The notes under the pieces: model-generated
The model's input: the letters and a program-made list of their open reading frames with translations, nothing else
Database searches by the model: none
Told to the model about the DNA's origin: nothing
Translations under genes and position numbers: made by a program
Part shown: positions 12,955-22,446 of the stretch, one piece after another
Position numbering within the stretch: position 1 is the stretch's first letter
How the letters are laid out: the number at the start of each line of letters is the position of its first letter
Assembly: GCA_037783545.1 (NCBI GenBank)
Contig: JBBELK010000316.1
Span: 434,001 to 498,000, forward strand
Direction of reading: 5' to 3'
From: Henricia sp. BOLD:AAB3569
Taxonomy: Eukaryota; Echinodermata; Asteroidea; Spinulosida; Echinasteridae
Length of the DNA: 64,000 bases

Positions 12955-13250
12955 TACGCTCAATCCCAAATATAATTTTAAAGGTGCTAACCCGCCCTCC
13001 CCACTTATCTCATGGGTTGTGAGGTTTTGATATCTCACCTTGATATGTATTTTTTTCTCATTAACTTTCTGAAATTTTGCGCTTTCAATCCGTATATTTT
13101 TAAGAATTACACCAACCATTTTGCTTCCACATCCAAATTTGAGATTGTAAATGTTCACGTTTTCTTCCCAAGGATAGAATTTGGGGGAAGGGGGCATTGG
13201 GTTAGATCAAAATCCATTTTCTGGAAAAACCTGAACTAGCTCCTTTAAGA
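12955..13250 (-). repeat. Dispersed repeat GGATGTGGAAGCAAA, reversed copy
   Basis: Reads TTGCTTCCACATCCAAATTT and TTAAGAATTACACCAACC on the plus strand, the complement of blocks in the other two copies. Confidence 0.55.
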
Positions 13251-13654
13251 AATTGCGTAATTTTCTGCATTATGAATGACAATGACAGATGTTATCTGGC
13301 GGTCGTTGGAATCGTGTAGGCCTATTCTAGGAGTAAAAGAGATTGCAAGATCAAATCCCTCAAAAGCACTGCCAGTTCAAGTGCTAGGTTATCATGATAA
13401 TTTATAATCGCTTTAACGCACGATACCGCTGAGTAATAAGTTAGGCATGTTGAAACACATGTTGATTCTTATGTCACCTGATGTTTTACTATAAAAAGTA
13501 TTATCTTGTTTAGCAGTCTGAATGTTCACATGTCGCATTACTAACTTTTGTTTCGTTGCTATGTACGTTACGCCACGTACGTAACCCGACTAGTGATGGC
13601 TGACCCGAGTGAGCCACTGGAATGACGTCTAGCTAATCATACGATAAGGGGGTC

Positions 13655-14145
13655 CAATTTCATGGGGTTTTTAATGGAGCTTTCCACAAAATGGATTTCG
13701 TTCTAACCTAACAATCATATAAAATACCTCCCCAAAATACTATCTATGGGAAGACAGGAAATTAATTGGATGTGGAAGCAAAACCAAAACGATTGGTGTA
13801 ATCACTGCACTGCTTTATGAAACCGGCAGTCAATTTCACGAATCCTTACGCACTGCGTAAGCCCGCTTGCGCAACTTTTTATTGCGTGAGCTGCGGAACA
13901 TTCCAATTACACGCAAGCCTTTTGGGCTTATGCCATTTTTTTCGTTAAATCGGCTGCTTATAAATTAGTTTACAAAACATCGGTGACGATATCCTTAAAA
14001 ATATAAAGATCGAGAGCGCGAAATCTCAAAATGGTATGAGAAAAATATGGCATCAAAATCACAACACCCACGGGAAAATGGGGGTATCAAAAATGTGATT
14101 TGGGTGCGCCATGAAATTGGCCCCTGGACGCGCTCCTTTAAGCAC
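13655..14145. repeat. Dispersed repeat GGATGTGGAAGCAAA, longest copy
   Basis: GGATGTGGAAGCAAAACC, CTGCTTTATGAAACCGG and GATATCCTTAAAAATATA occur in the same order as at 11625-11905. An insertion-like segment (13836-13955) separates two of the blocks. Confidence 0.6.
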
Positions 14146-14486
14146 AAACTTGTTTTGCACAAAACGGGTTACCAGCCAAAGTCGTATGTAATGTGTATTA
14201 TGACCGACTGGTAATCAGCTATTGAAGCTCAGAATTCCCAAAGTTGACAAATTATTGGCTGGTAATAACCCAATTCTGCAAAAGGTTTTTATTTTTTTGG
14301 GCGATTTCATGATTGTGTCGATACAAAACAGCGACAGTAGGCTCCTAAATGAACTAAACTGAAAAGGAAAATTTTATCGTAATGCCATTTTAATGAATAC
14401 AGGAAAGCCATTGCAAAACTAAGAAGCACCAACTCTAAAACTGCATTATTAGACCACCAGGTATTGCTTTTGTAAAAATACAAATT

Positions 14487-14849
14487 ATTATTATTATTAT
14501 TTCTTTCTGGTATTCATACCAAGGATTCCTCAATAGTGCTCATTACACTGTCACTCGCAAGCGTGAGGAAACCCATGAAGAATTAGAATTAGAAATGGCC
14601 AGAGACACCGGGGATGATCCCCCTTGCTCTTCACGAAAGAATGCTCTGGGATCTTTAGAGTGCGTTTCCATTACCTAACACACTGGACCAACGGCTTTAC
14701 ATCCCTTCCGAAGGATGGAGCAAGTGTGGTTGAGTGCCTTGCCCAAGGGCACAGGTACCGTAGCATTGGAGAGGTTCGAACTTGCAACCCCAAGTTTTCA
14801 CCTATGATTGCGAGTCAATGACCTAAACCGCTTGGCCACGGTACCCCAC
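14487..14849 (-). repeat. tRNA-derived SINE, family A (Ser/Leu-like head), full copy
   Basis: On the minus strand it starts GGGGTACCGTGGCCAAGCGG, carries B box GGTTCGAACC-like sequence, and ends in a short (AAT)n tail at 14487. Seven copies are seen in the window. Confidence 0.8.
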
Positions 14850-15362
14850 AATGTAGTACTGCATGTAGTACTACATATTCTTAATTAAATTATAACATTA
14901 AACTGTCCAACATACGGACTGCAAATGGATTTTAAATTTACACCAGTGTATACTTAGCCACATGCGTACTTTAAAACGTACAATTTAATAAAAAGCATTC
15001 CACCCTGAACAAACACAATGAAAGACTAAGGATTATATTTTATCATTGCAGTGTAGTCACTGCAGTATTACATACATGTATTTACAAATTCAATGCGTAG
15101 ATCTATACAAGGCCTCTTCAGCAATATCAGGCCTGATCATTCTGATGGCCTGGGCTTTTGACTAGCAGGGCCTGCCTTACCAGACTTTTTGGACTGGCCT
15201 CAGGGCAGACAGTAGCAAAAATCAGGTCTGATAGCCTGGGCCAGGCTTAGCTATAGGCTTTTAACCAAACCAATGCTGAACTGCCCAAATAGCTTTTTTT
15301 TAATTATTTTAAATCCTACAAAAGTGTGGACACAATTTCCACTGAACAGGTAAAGCTACATG
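14850..15362. other. Intergenic, nothing recognised
   Basis: AT-rich with GGCCTG-containing words at 15115-15250; no gene or clear element seen. Confidence 0.5.
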
Positions 15363-15738
15363 TACAGTAAAATCTCGTTATAACACCCTCTGATATATAG
15401 ACTTGATGTCAAGTCTGTAACTAGACCGGTTGTTTCGTAAACGGCAGCAGCGTAGTCGTGAATGGACTGGGAACCAGTCTAATCGACCTCCAGTTACATA
15501 ACAACGACTGTTGCGTGTGGGGATTATAGGCGTCAGACGGACCAAATACGACTGTCTAGAGACTTGACCTCAAGCATGTCAAGTCTATCTGATATAAAGC
15601 TTTTCTCGATATAAAGCTCCTTTTTCCAAGTCCCGGCCGTTATTCACTACATTGTGTATGCACTGGTTATAGCGCTCTCTGCATATAAAGCTCAAATTAT
15701 TTTGGTCCCTTGAAGAGCACTATAATGAGTTCACTGTA
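15363..15738. mobile_element. pogo/mariner-like MITE (TA target site) with a nested insertion
   Basis: Ends TACAGTAAAATCTCGTTATA and the complement of CACTATAATGAGTTCACTGTA-type sequence; CAGT termini with flanking TA suggest the Tc1/mariner-pogo group. A 190-bp element is inserted at 15398. Confidence 0.75.
15398..15587. mobile_element. 190-bp MITE nested in 15363-15738, with a 9-bp duplication
   Basis: Begins TAGACTTGATGTCAAGTCT and ends CATGTCAAGTCTA. It is flanked on both sides by TCTGATATA (15389-15397 and 15588-15596), an exact target-site duplication. Confidence 0.85.
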
Positions 15739-16302
15739 GTTTCAAATACATATACATGCAGTAAACGTTCTCAACTGTAAAGGGGCGTTCACACTATCGC
15801 AGAATTATATTACCGCCGGGCTGCGCTCACCGCATTGCATGCGGTCCCAATCGCCGATCTTTTCAAAAAAGAAAATTCAACAGCCGTTAACTGTCTTGGG
15901 GCTTCTCTCAACAAATATAAACTTTGACCCAGCTCAATGTTTTGCACGTCGCGACAGGCCGCACACAAGCTGCAAACCAGCTTCTGTACAAACCAATGGC
16001 ACAAGCGCGCGCAAAGTCATTTTCCCCCCCGATAGCATGAACGCCGGCCCCTTAATACTTAAACCTTCTAATACAGAAAGTTGTCATTATATCACTCTTC
16101 AAGAGACTGGAGTAAAAAATGTTTAAAAACCACTTAACCAACAAGTAGCTATCACCTCTCTAACGGGTTATAAACAGATGTTTGGAAAACAGAGTTGAGC
16201 GACAAAAGTATGCTAAAGCACTTTGTTGTTTACATGTACTATTTCTATTTATTCTAATGGAGTTGCAGTAAGCATAGCACATTACAATAGACTTTACCAA
16301 TG

Positions 16303-16695
16303 CAGGGGTCGAAATCAACCTGAATTTCATTCTGGTCAGAAGGACCAGTAGATTAGAGAACTCTCCTGGTCCTGCTGAAATGTTGGTGGTCCACCAGTGC
16401 GTTTTAAAGAGGCACCAAGATATACTGAAACACTTTCTGGTTTAAGGTCATTGAGTGCAGGATGGATGGGATTGCTTTTTGATCCAACACTGAGGCATGT
16501 TTGAAGAGATCGGAGAAAGACGAAGTTATCTGAAAATGTCTCAAGTGATCAGGAATTGTTTGTGGTAACCAGGAATTTTTCGCATTGAGTAAGAAATGTT
16601 TACTGAGGATTAGGCATCGGGGAATGTTATCACTGGTCCATCGGATTAGCATTTTTGACAGATCTAGTGGTCCTACTTGCTAATATCGACCCCTG
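16303..16695. mobile_element. MITE CAGGGGTCGA, with a 5-bp duplication
   Basis: Ends CAGGGGTCGAAAT and ATATCGACCCCTG; exact CAATG duplication at 16298-16302 and 16696-16700. 393 bp, no coding potential. Confidence 0.85.
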
Positions 16696-16706
16696 CAATG
16701 ACACAC

Positions 16707-16798
16707 TCAAATGAACTTTGCTATGGAGCTGCGTATTTCGTGGCACGAATTTGGCGCGCTCGCATTGCTAACGAGCCTGTGCCTTTTAAGTTTTAAAT
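16707..16798. mobile_element. GGCACAGGCTCGTCAG foldback family, half copy
   Basis: Only the right arm is present: GGAGCTGCGTATTTCGTGGC to ACGAGCCTGTGCCTTTTAA. It abuts the MITE at 16303-16695 and lies just downstream of the mucin-like gene stop. Confidence 0.75.
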
Positions 16799-16852
16799 TA
16801 AGGCTCTCTTCCCATATAAGGAAACAACGCAACCCAACTGACTGGTCGCCTT

Positions 16853-19722
16853 TCAAACCTTCGTCAAGGTTGTTGGATCCTCACTGGATGTCCCTGGCTC
16901 ATGTGACTCATCAACATAAGCTACATTATCAACAGCTTGCATCTGCTCATCAGTTTCCTAAAAAGGTAATTAAAATAAAATTCAACGACAATCAAGACTT
17001 ACAGAACAAGCTCAAGAAATTTCCCCAAGATTATCTGTCTAAACTAGTCTTTCAGGGACATTAGGTGGGAAAATCAGTTTGAAGTAGTGTTTCCTTCCCC
17101 GCCTTCCACCTTTGTGATCCTGGTTCGAGTCCCGTCTGGTTCAGTATGTGGATTGGGTTCTCAGTCCCTGCTTGATTCTGTGGGGTTTTTCCAGCACGTT
17201 CATGAGTGGGGTTTTCCTCCCACTTCTAAAACTAACCATTTCTTTCTCTTCTCTCGAACTTCGTGCCCGCGTTGAAGAACCTCCTAGGCAACTATTCTAG
17301 TCTCTTAATATTTAACAACCAAATTTCTTTAAGGGATCGTAAAAACTGACAGAAGTAGAGACATGGATAATTTGACAGTGCGTACCTTTGGCAGTTCTAT
17401 ATGAGTGTTCATCGACTGCAGAGCCATCGTTAAACTCTTTCTCCATTGTGGATCTTTTAGTGCCAATGTGCTAGTGTTGGAATAATCCTCCTTGCTAACA
17501 TGAATTGATGGCTTCTTGCTTAGCACATTTCGTCTAGATCTTGTCCAAAGCAGCAGACATAAGACGATAACTGCATAGTGTACATGGATGAAAAAAAATA
17601 ATTTAAATAGTAATTTTAGTAGAGACAAATGTCATGCACTGTCTTAAGGAGCCTGCTCAAGACGTGTCACACTATTACCCTTGATCATTGGGCTCAGTAA
17701 TATCATTCCTTAATCCTTCTCAACTCCCTGGGAGCATGCAGTCCCGTGCAGCTTTCGCGCACAAGGACTAATCAAACATCACCTTTCACTACCCTCTGAG
17801 GTACCGTCTTACTCCTGGGTGGAGAGAAGCAATGTTGCAAAGTGCCTTGCTCAGGGGCACGCATATGGATGGACTGGATAGGGATTCGAACCCACAACCT
17901 TTTGCACAAACCAAGGTCTTGAATATGATCTACTACACCCCTTGCCACCGTGGCACCTTTTATTATTGTATAAATCACACTCACCAAGAACGAGTATTAC
18001 TGCAAAAACTCCAACAACAATTCCCACAAGTTGCTCCGTCGTTAAGGACAGATTATTTGGGCTCATTTTTTTCGTCACAACGACCGTAGTAACCAAACCA
18101 CTGGTCATGCTCGACGTCTGTGCTTGGGGCGGTGTGGTTATTGCAGGCTGAATGAAATCAGTAACAAGTGTTGGAGCTGCCGTGGCGATTTCTTGTGACG
18201 TTGCAGAGACCGTGACATCAGACGTAAGAACGGTGGTTAAGACTTGAGTGACAGACGGGGTGGGGGACGATTCGTCGGTGAAAGACGTTTTCATTGCTGT
18301 AGTTAATGCCGAGGTAACATCTGAACCCGATGTTGGATTTAATGATGTACCCTGCGTAGTTGACGAATATGCGCTTGTTGGAACAAAATTTGTTTGGTTC
18401 GTAGTTTGTTGCTGTTCCGATCGAGTAACACTCGGCATGTTTGTTCCCGTAGTGAATTGTTCAGAATTTGAAGTGGTTCCATTTGATGTGATGGTTTCTG
18501 TAATTGTTTGCGTGTAAAGGGAAGTCTGCGATTTTGCAGTTGTAGAAACGTTCGAGTCTGGTGTCGTCGTGTTTAAATTAGTAAATAAATTTGTAACAAC
18601 TTCAGTTGATTTGTATGGAATGTCTGTTCGTTCTGATGAAATGGGGACACTCATTGTTGGGGAAACCATTTCAAACTGCTCTGTACTTGAATTAGTAGTA
18701 CCGAGTTTTGTTGTCAAGATGACGTCATCTGGTAATGAATTGTTCGAGACCGAAGTCAAATACAAAGTGGTTCCAGGATTGGCAGTTTTAGGTGGATTAG
18801 TTGGCTCTCCTCCCTCTGTGATTTTCCAAGGTGTACTGGCATTTACTGATGCAGTTGAGATTTCAGTGGGAGGAGTGGGCGTTGTTGCAAAAGCGCAAGG
18901 TGTAAAAAGAATTTGGAGTGCCAGAAGATTGGTCCCTAAAGAAAAGAAACATAGAAAAGAAATGTCAACAATTTTTATTCTTCATACTTCGTGATTTTTC
19001 AGCGTTAATTGAAGTTTTTTTCCGGTATTCCCACTAATAGTTTGGTAAAATAAAGATCTATGAATGATCATAATTGCAATAAAACAGACTACTAAAATGT
19101 GATATCAGTTGCCAAGGCAACTGGGTCCAAACAATCGCTGGTAATCTGAAACATCCATAGCTAAAATACAGGGAAACAGTTCACTGGTTTTATAAATTTA
19201 TTGTAGACCCAGTAACCTTCGCAACACACAAAAGGTGACGCTTTCACTTTAGTACTCTATGCCCGGTTGATTTTTTTTTTCGTATATGTTGAACAAAGAT
19301 TTTAAGGAAATTACCTCCTGGAATCGACAGATAATCCAATTCTAAGATATACTTTCCACATGCACTTTTGTCGCAAATGTTTGATTTTCTAAAGAAAAAT
19401 CACATTTTCTCCTTCAAAAATTGCATTCAGTTAGTGCACAAGATGAACCATTTCAAGCACATGCAGCACCCTTTATTGTCGCGCTTACGCATGGAGCACT
19501 CGTGCCGTGATTTTGTCCATTACTCTCTGCAGTAATTTTATCATTTATTTATTTAAGAAATGCAACATTTCCAACAGAAGTGCAAGTGGGCAGTACATCT
19601 TAGAATTGGAGGATCTGTTGATTCCAGGAGGTAATTTCCCTAAAATCTTTGTTCATATATGAAAAAAATACCGTTGATTTGATAAAATGAAGTATTTTGT
19701 ACACACCAAGTATACCCCACAT
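16853..19722 (-). CDS. Mucin-like type I membrane protein, Ser/Thr-rich, family not recognised
   Basis: I do not recognise the family. Four exons join in frame on the minus strand: 19722-19707 (start, MWGILG), 18935-17985, 17570-17386, 16957-16853 (TGA at 16855-16853), giving 418 aa. The first splice completes a signal peptide (MWGILGTNLLALQILFTP, then CAFA). About 280 residues very rich in Thr/Ser with several NxS/T sites follow, as in a mucin-like, O-glycosylated stalk. A transmembrane helix (LVGIVVGVFAVILVL + VIVLCLLLW) is split by the third intron and followed by a basic stop-transfer RSRR. The cytoplasmic tail is about 90 residues and ends with an acidic segment containing NVAYVDE, a possible tyrosine-based signal. 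An alternative in-frame start at 19785 would add 21 residues that look less like a leader. The first exon is the least certain; the other three have consistent phases and consensus sites. Its introns hold a SINE (17790-17965) and a 399-bp MITE (19274-19672). Confidence 0.7.
17790..17965 (-). repeat. tRNA-derived SINE, family B
   Basis: Minus strand begins TGCCACGGTGGCAAGGGG, has B box GGTTCGAATCC and the body block TCTCCACCCAGGAGTAA. It lies in the second-last intron of the mucin-like gene, ending 20 bp from a donor. Confidence 0.7.
19108..19255. repeat. Dispersed repeat CAAGGTAACTGG, second copy
   Basis: GCCAAGGCAACTGGGTCC ... GACCCAGTAACCTTCGC, then CTTTCACTTTAGTACTCTA, which also follows the split copy at 57798. 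It lies in the first intron of the mucin-like gene. Confidence 0.65.
19274..19672. mobile_element. Long-TIR MITE family GGTATTTTTTTCG, copy 1, 8-bp duplication
   Basis: About 400 bp with long inverted arms (AAGATATACTTTCCACATGC ... GGGCAGTACATCTTAG). Flanked by GTTGATTT at 19266-19273 and 19673-19680. It lies in the first intron of the mucin-like gene; the first few bases of the left end are lost. Confidence 0.85.
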
Positions 19723-19944
19723 CGTTGCATGTCCAGCATGCCTGATAAAGGTTTCTGGGATTTCCAGCATTTTCTTCACTGTCATCTCATCATGCTCCTT
19801 GCATTTCCTGAAAGAAATTTGACCAAGTAATAATTTTGATACAGATGTGGACAAATGTCCATGAGTTTCATGAGTGTGGGAAATCTGGATGCAGTGCCAC
19901 TGTACTGCCAGCATGGCCAGTGGCAGTGAAAAGCAACTTGTTTG

Positions 19945-20023
19945 GCTCCACCAGCATGACCAGGATTTGAACCGCGGACCTTCCGCTTAACGTGCAGACG
20001 CCCTACCAATTGAGCTTTGGTAG
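19945..20023 (-). repeat. tRNA-like head of a SINE (Asn-like loop)
   Basis: Minus strand reads AAGCTCAATTGGTAGGGCGT (A-box region), an anticodon arm TCTGC/GCGGA with loop ACGTTAA (GTT in the anticodon position, C instead of U at 33), and B box GGTTCAAATCC. The acceptor ends do not pair well, so this is more likely a SINE head or pseudo-tRNA than a functional gene. Confidence 0.5.
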
Positions 20024-20073
20024 GCCCATGGAGGTAGGAATATCTCCATGGTAGGCCTAATGCAGTAAACGTT

Positions 20074-20140
20074 GCCTGCCTGCCTTGCCGGGCCCACGGC
20101 GTCGCCTAAACCGGAATTTACTAAGATGTCTTCATAGGCC
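20074..20140 (+). pseudogene. Decayed copy of an Argonaute exon 2 segment
   Basis: Bases 20088-20132 align to Argonaute exon 2 (within 23405-23460) with 37 of 45 identities by my count. Seven of the eight differences are transitions. In the Argonaute frame it reads GPTASPKPEFTKMSS then TAG, against [15 protein letters not shown] in the gene. It lies about 3.2 kb upstream of the functional exon, between two tRNA-like sequences on the other strand. It is too short and stop-ended to be a working exon. It could be a relic of local duplication or an exon scrap carried by a repeat. Confidence 0.6.
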
Positions 20141-20198
20141 TGTATTTTTAGTACACACGACCTCCGACCAAAACATGACCGACCGCGACGCGCGCCGC

Positions 20199-20273
20199 GC
20201 CCAGGAATCACGGGAATCAAACCCGGGACGCCAGATGTGACCGGCAGGGATAAAACCACTAGGCTTCTTCGCC
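20199..20273 (-). repeat. Second tRNA-like sequence, probable SINE head
   Basis: Minus strand has AAGCCTAGTGG as an A-box-like element and GGGTTTGATTCCC as a T-arm/B box 45 nt downstream, the spacing of a tRNA. Acceptor ends do not pair. It lies about 180 bp from the other tRNA-like sequence and in the same orientation. Confidence 0.4.
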
Positions 20274-20511
20274 AATTCGACCGTACAGTGCGATCACCAA
20301 TAAGTTTTAAAAATCCTTATCGATTGTAGAATATTTCCAAGATGATTTTGAAACCATTTCCTTATCCGTTACGCAATTTTGTATGCAAAATAAAGGAACT
20401 CGTCTGAACCTAGCAGCAACAATATTGGCCCGTTTACAAATCAGTCCCGGTTACGAATTAGATGAACAATGTTTGAATTCCCACTAAGAATGTGGACCAC
20501 ATGATGCATTA

Positions 20512-20979
20512 CAGTGAAACTTGTATATAGTGGCCACCCAAGGGACCAACAAAATATGGCCAGAATAAACAGTTGGCCCTTATATAGAGGTTCAAAGGGC
20601 ACATGCATTAATATACAAACATAAAACATACCACAATGCATGTCTATAGATGAAAAAAACAGCTAAAAGTGAATTACATGCAACATAACAATTAGGGTTC
20701 CTCATTAAAAAGTAAAAATTGGTTCAGTTTTCAATAACTTTTTACACTCAGTACTATAGCTTGATTCATTGTGTGTGTGGCCAGAATATCCAGGTTCAAC
20801 TGCAATAGGATTGTACACACAAAAATCCTAGTGCCCTGCATGCATGGCCACAGGCCGCATTAGACAGGGGCCCTAATAACAAGGTTTTATCGTGTATAAA
20901 CTTATTTAGGACCGAACACTGTGGCCACTTTAGGCAAGTGGCCTCTTTATAAAGGTGGCCTTAATAGCAGGTTTCACTG
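20512..20979. mobile_element. pogo/mariner-like MITE with TA target site
   Basis: Ends CAGTGAAACTTG and CAGGTTTCACTG, flanked by TA on both sides; sub-terminal TAGTGGCCAC / GGTGGCCTTAATA blocks. A related end fragment lies at 51265-51330. Confidence 0.8.
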
Positions 20980-21550
20980 TATTATGATCGTTTTGCTTCC
21001 ATTCGATTTTTGTGTGTGCAGCGTGACTACCCACTTCATCAGTGGGATAAAAAAAAATCCGAATGTAAAGCAACGGTTTGTAAATGGGCACAAAATTAGA
21101 CAAGGTTCAGTCAGGTAATAGCGCCCTCTATCTTATTTATGCATGCATGCATTGTTTTGATCTAGTTTTTGCGGGCGGGGCGTGGGTGGTGAGTGGGAAG
21201 GGGCGTGGGTGGTGAGTGGGAAGGGGTGCGGTCGTCCCTCAAATTGGTTCGGAGATTGGTCTAATTGTCTCTTTTTTTCAGGTGATTGGCAAACATGATG
21301 GAAATCGGATGAGCAGAAAGATAACCCGGTGAGATAGAAAGAGGTGGGGGAGTGGTGAGCGGGAAAAGAGTTAGGGAAAGGCAGGTCGGTCCGCCCTTCT
21401 CCCAAAGCGAAAGAATAATGCACAAAAAGTATTTTAAAATGTCCCCATATAAACTATCACCAACATTGCACATGTTTTCAAGTTCTTTTCAGGTATAAGG
21501 AACGCAGGAAAACCACGGAGTCGGTTATACATGTACTTGTTTCCAGTCCA

Positions 21551-22035
21551 CATAGAGGCTGCGTTCGGGCGTGTACTCGTGTTAACACGAGCATACTCCT
21601 GCGCGCGCGAACGGCAAGATTAACGACACTCGGGTCAGTGAGAGTATGCTCTCGCCACTCCCCAACAAATGGGGAGTGTGCTCGTACTCCTGACGAGTGT
21701 CATGTGATTTGTACGAAGATGGTGGAATATATGGGTGGGATTTTTTGTGAATTTGCTCAACGTGTCAACTCGATAACTGAAACAACAACTCACTAAGGTT
21801 TGTTTTAGACGGCAGAAAGGTTCTCACGACTTACAGGTCTGTATTTTCTTCAGTTTCTTGTGCGCAGTGAAACAGCGTTTTTTTGTGTAGTCATGGCCAA
21901 GAGACAGCCATTTTGACTGATGGCCATTCGCGCATGTGGACTGCGGACTTGCCGTTCGCGTAATGTGACCCGAGTGCAATGCGCACGCATTACTCCGGAG
22001 TAGCGAGAACTGCACGCCCGAACGCAGCCACTATG
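21551..22035. mobile_element. MITE GGCTGCGTTCGGGCG
   Basis: Ends CATAGAGGCTGCGTTCGGGC and the complement of CACGCCCGAACGCAGCC (plus ACTATG). Rich in TACTCGTG/CACGAGTA words. It lies 400 bp upstream of the Argonaute start. Confidence 0.8.
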
Positions 22036-22446
22036 TCAGGTGACACGTTTACTCTGTCATGTAACAGAATCTGGCCAATCACGGCAAGTATTATTCAGGC
22101 CTAGTCTTGGGTGACGTCACGCACGCGCTTCGCAGGATTTCATGCGAAGTTGAGCAGTGGTTGGGTGCGGACAAACCGCGCAACACCACTGAAGTGTAAT
22201 GTGAAATATGTGGTCTGGAAACCAGTCTAGGAGTCTGCGCGTGGCAGAATCGATTCTTTACCATGTTTACTTTATACAACTTTTTGAATGCATAAAAATC
22301 GATTAGTTGACCCGAAACAGCGGCCATTTTGACGATAGACAGACAGAAAGATGAAAGTGGACGGACGTGGCCATTGAAAATCGTGTTGAAAAAATAACCA
22401 CAAATTTACGAAACCTTATTTATCTTCTTTATTTTGTCCAGACACA

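Noticed and set aside
18248..18994. Val-rich frames on the plus strand
   Set aside because: They are the complement of the Thr/Ser-rich exon of the mucin-like gene.
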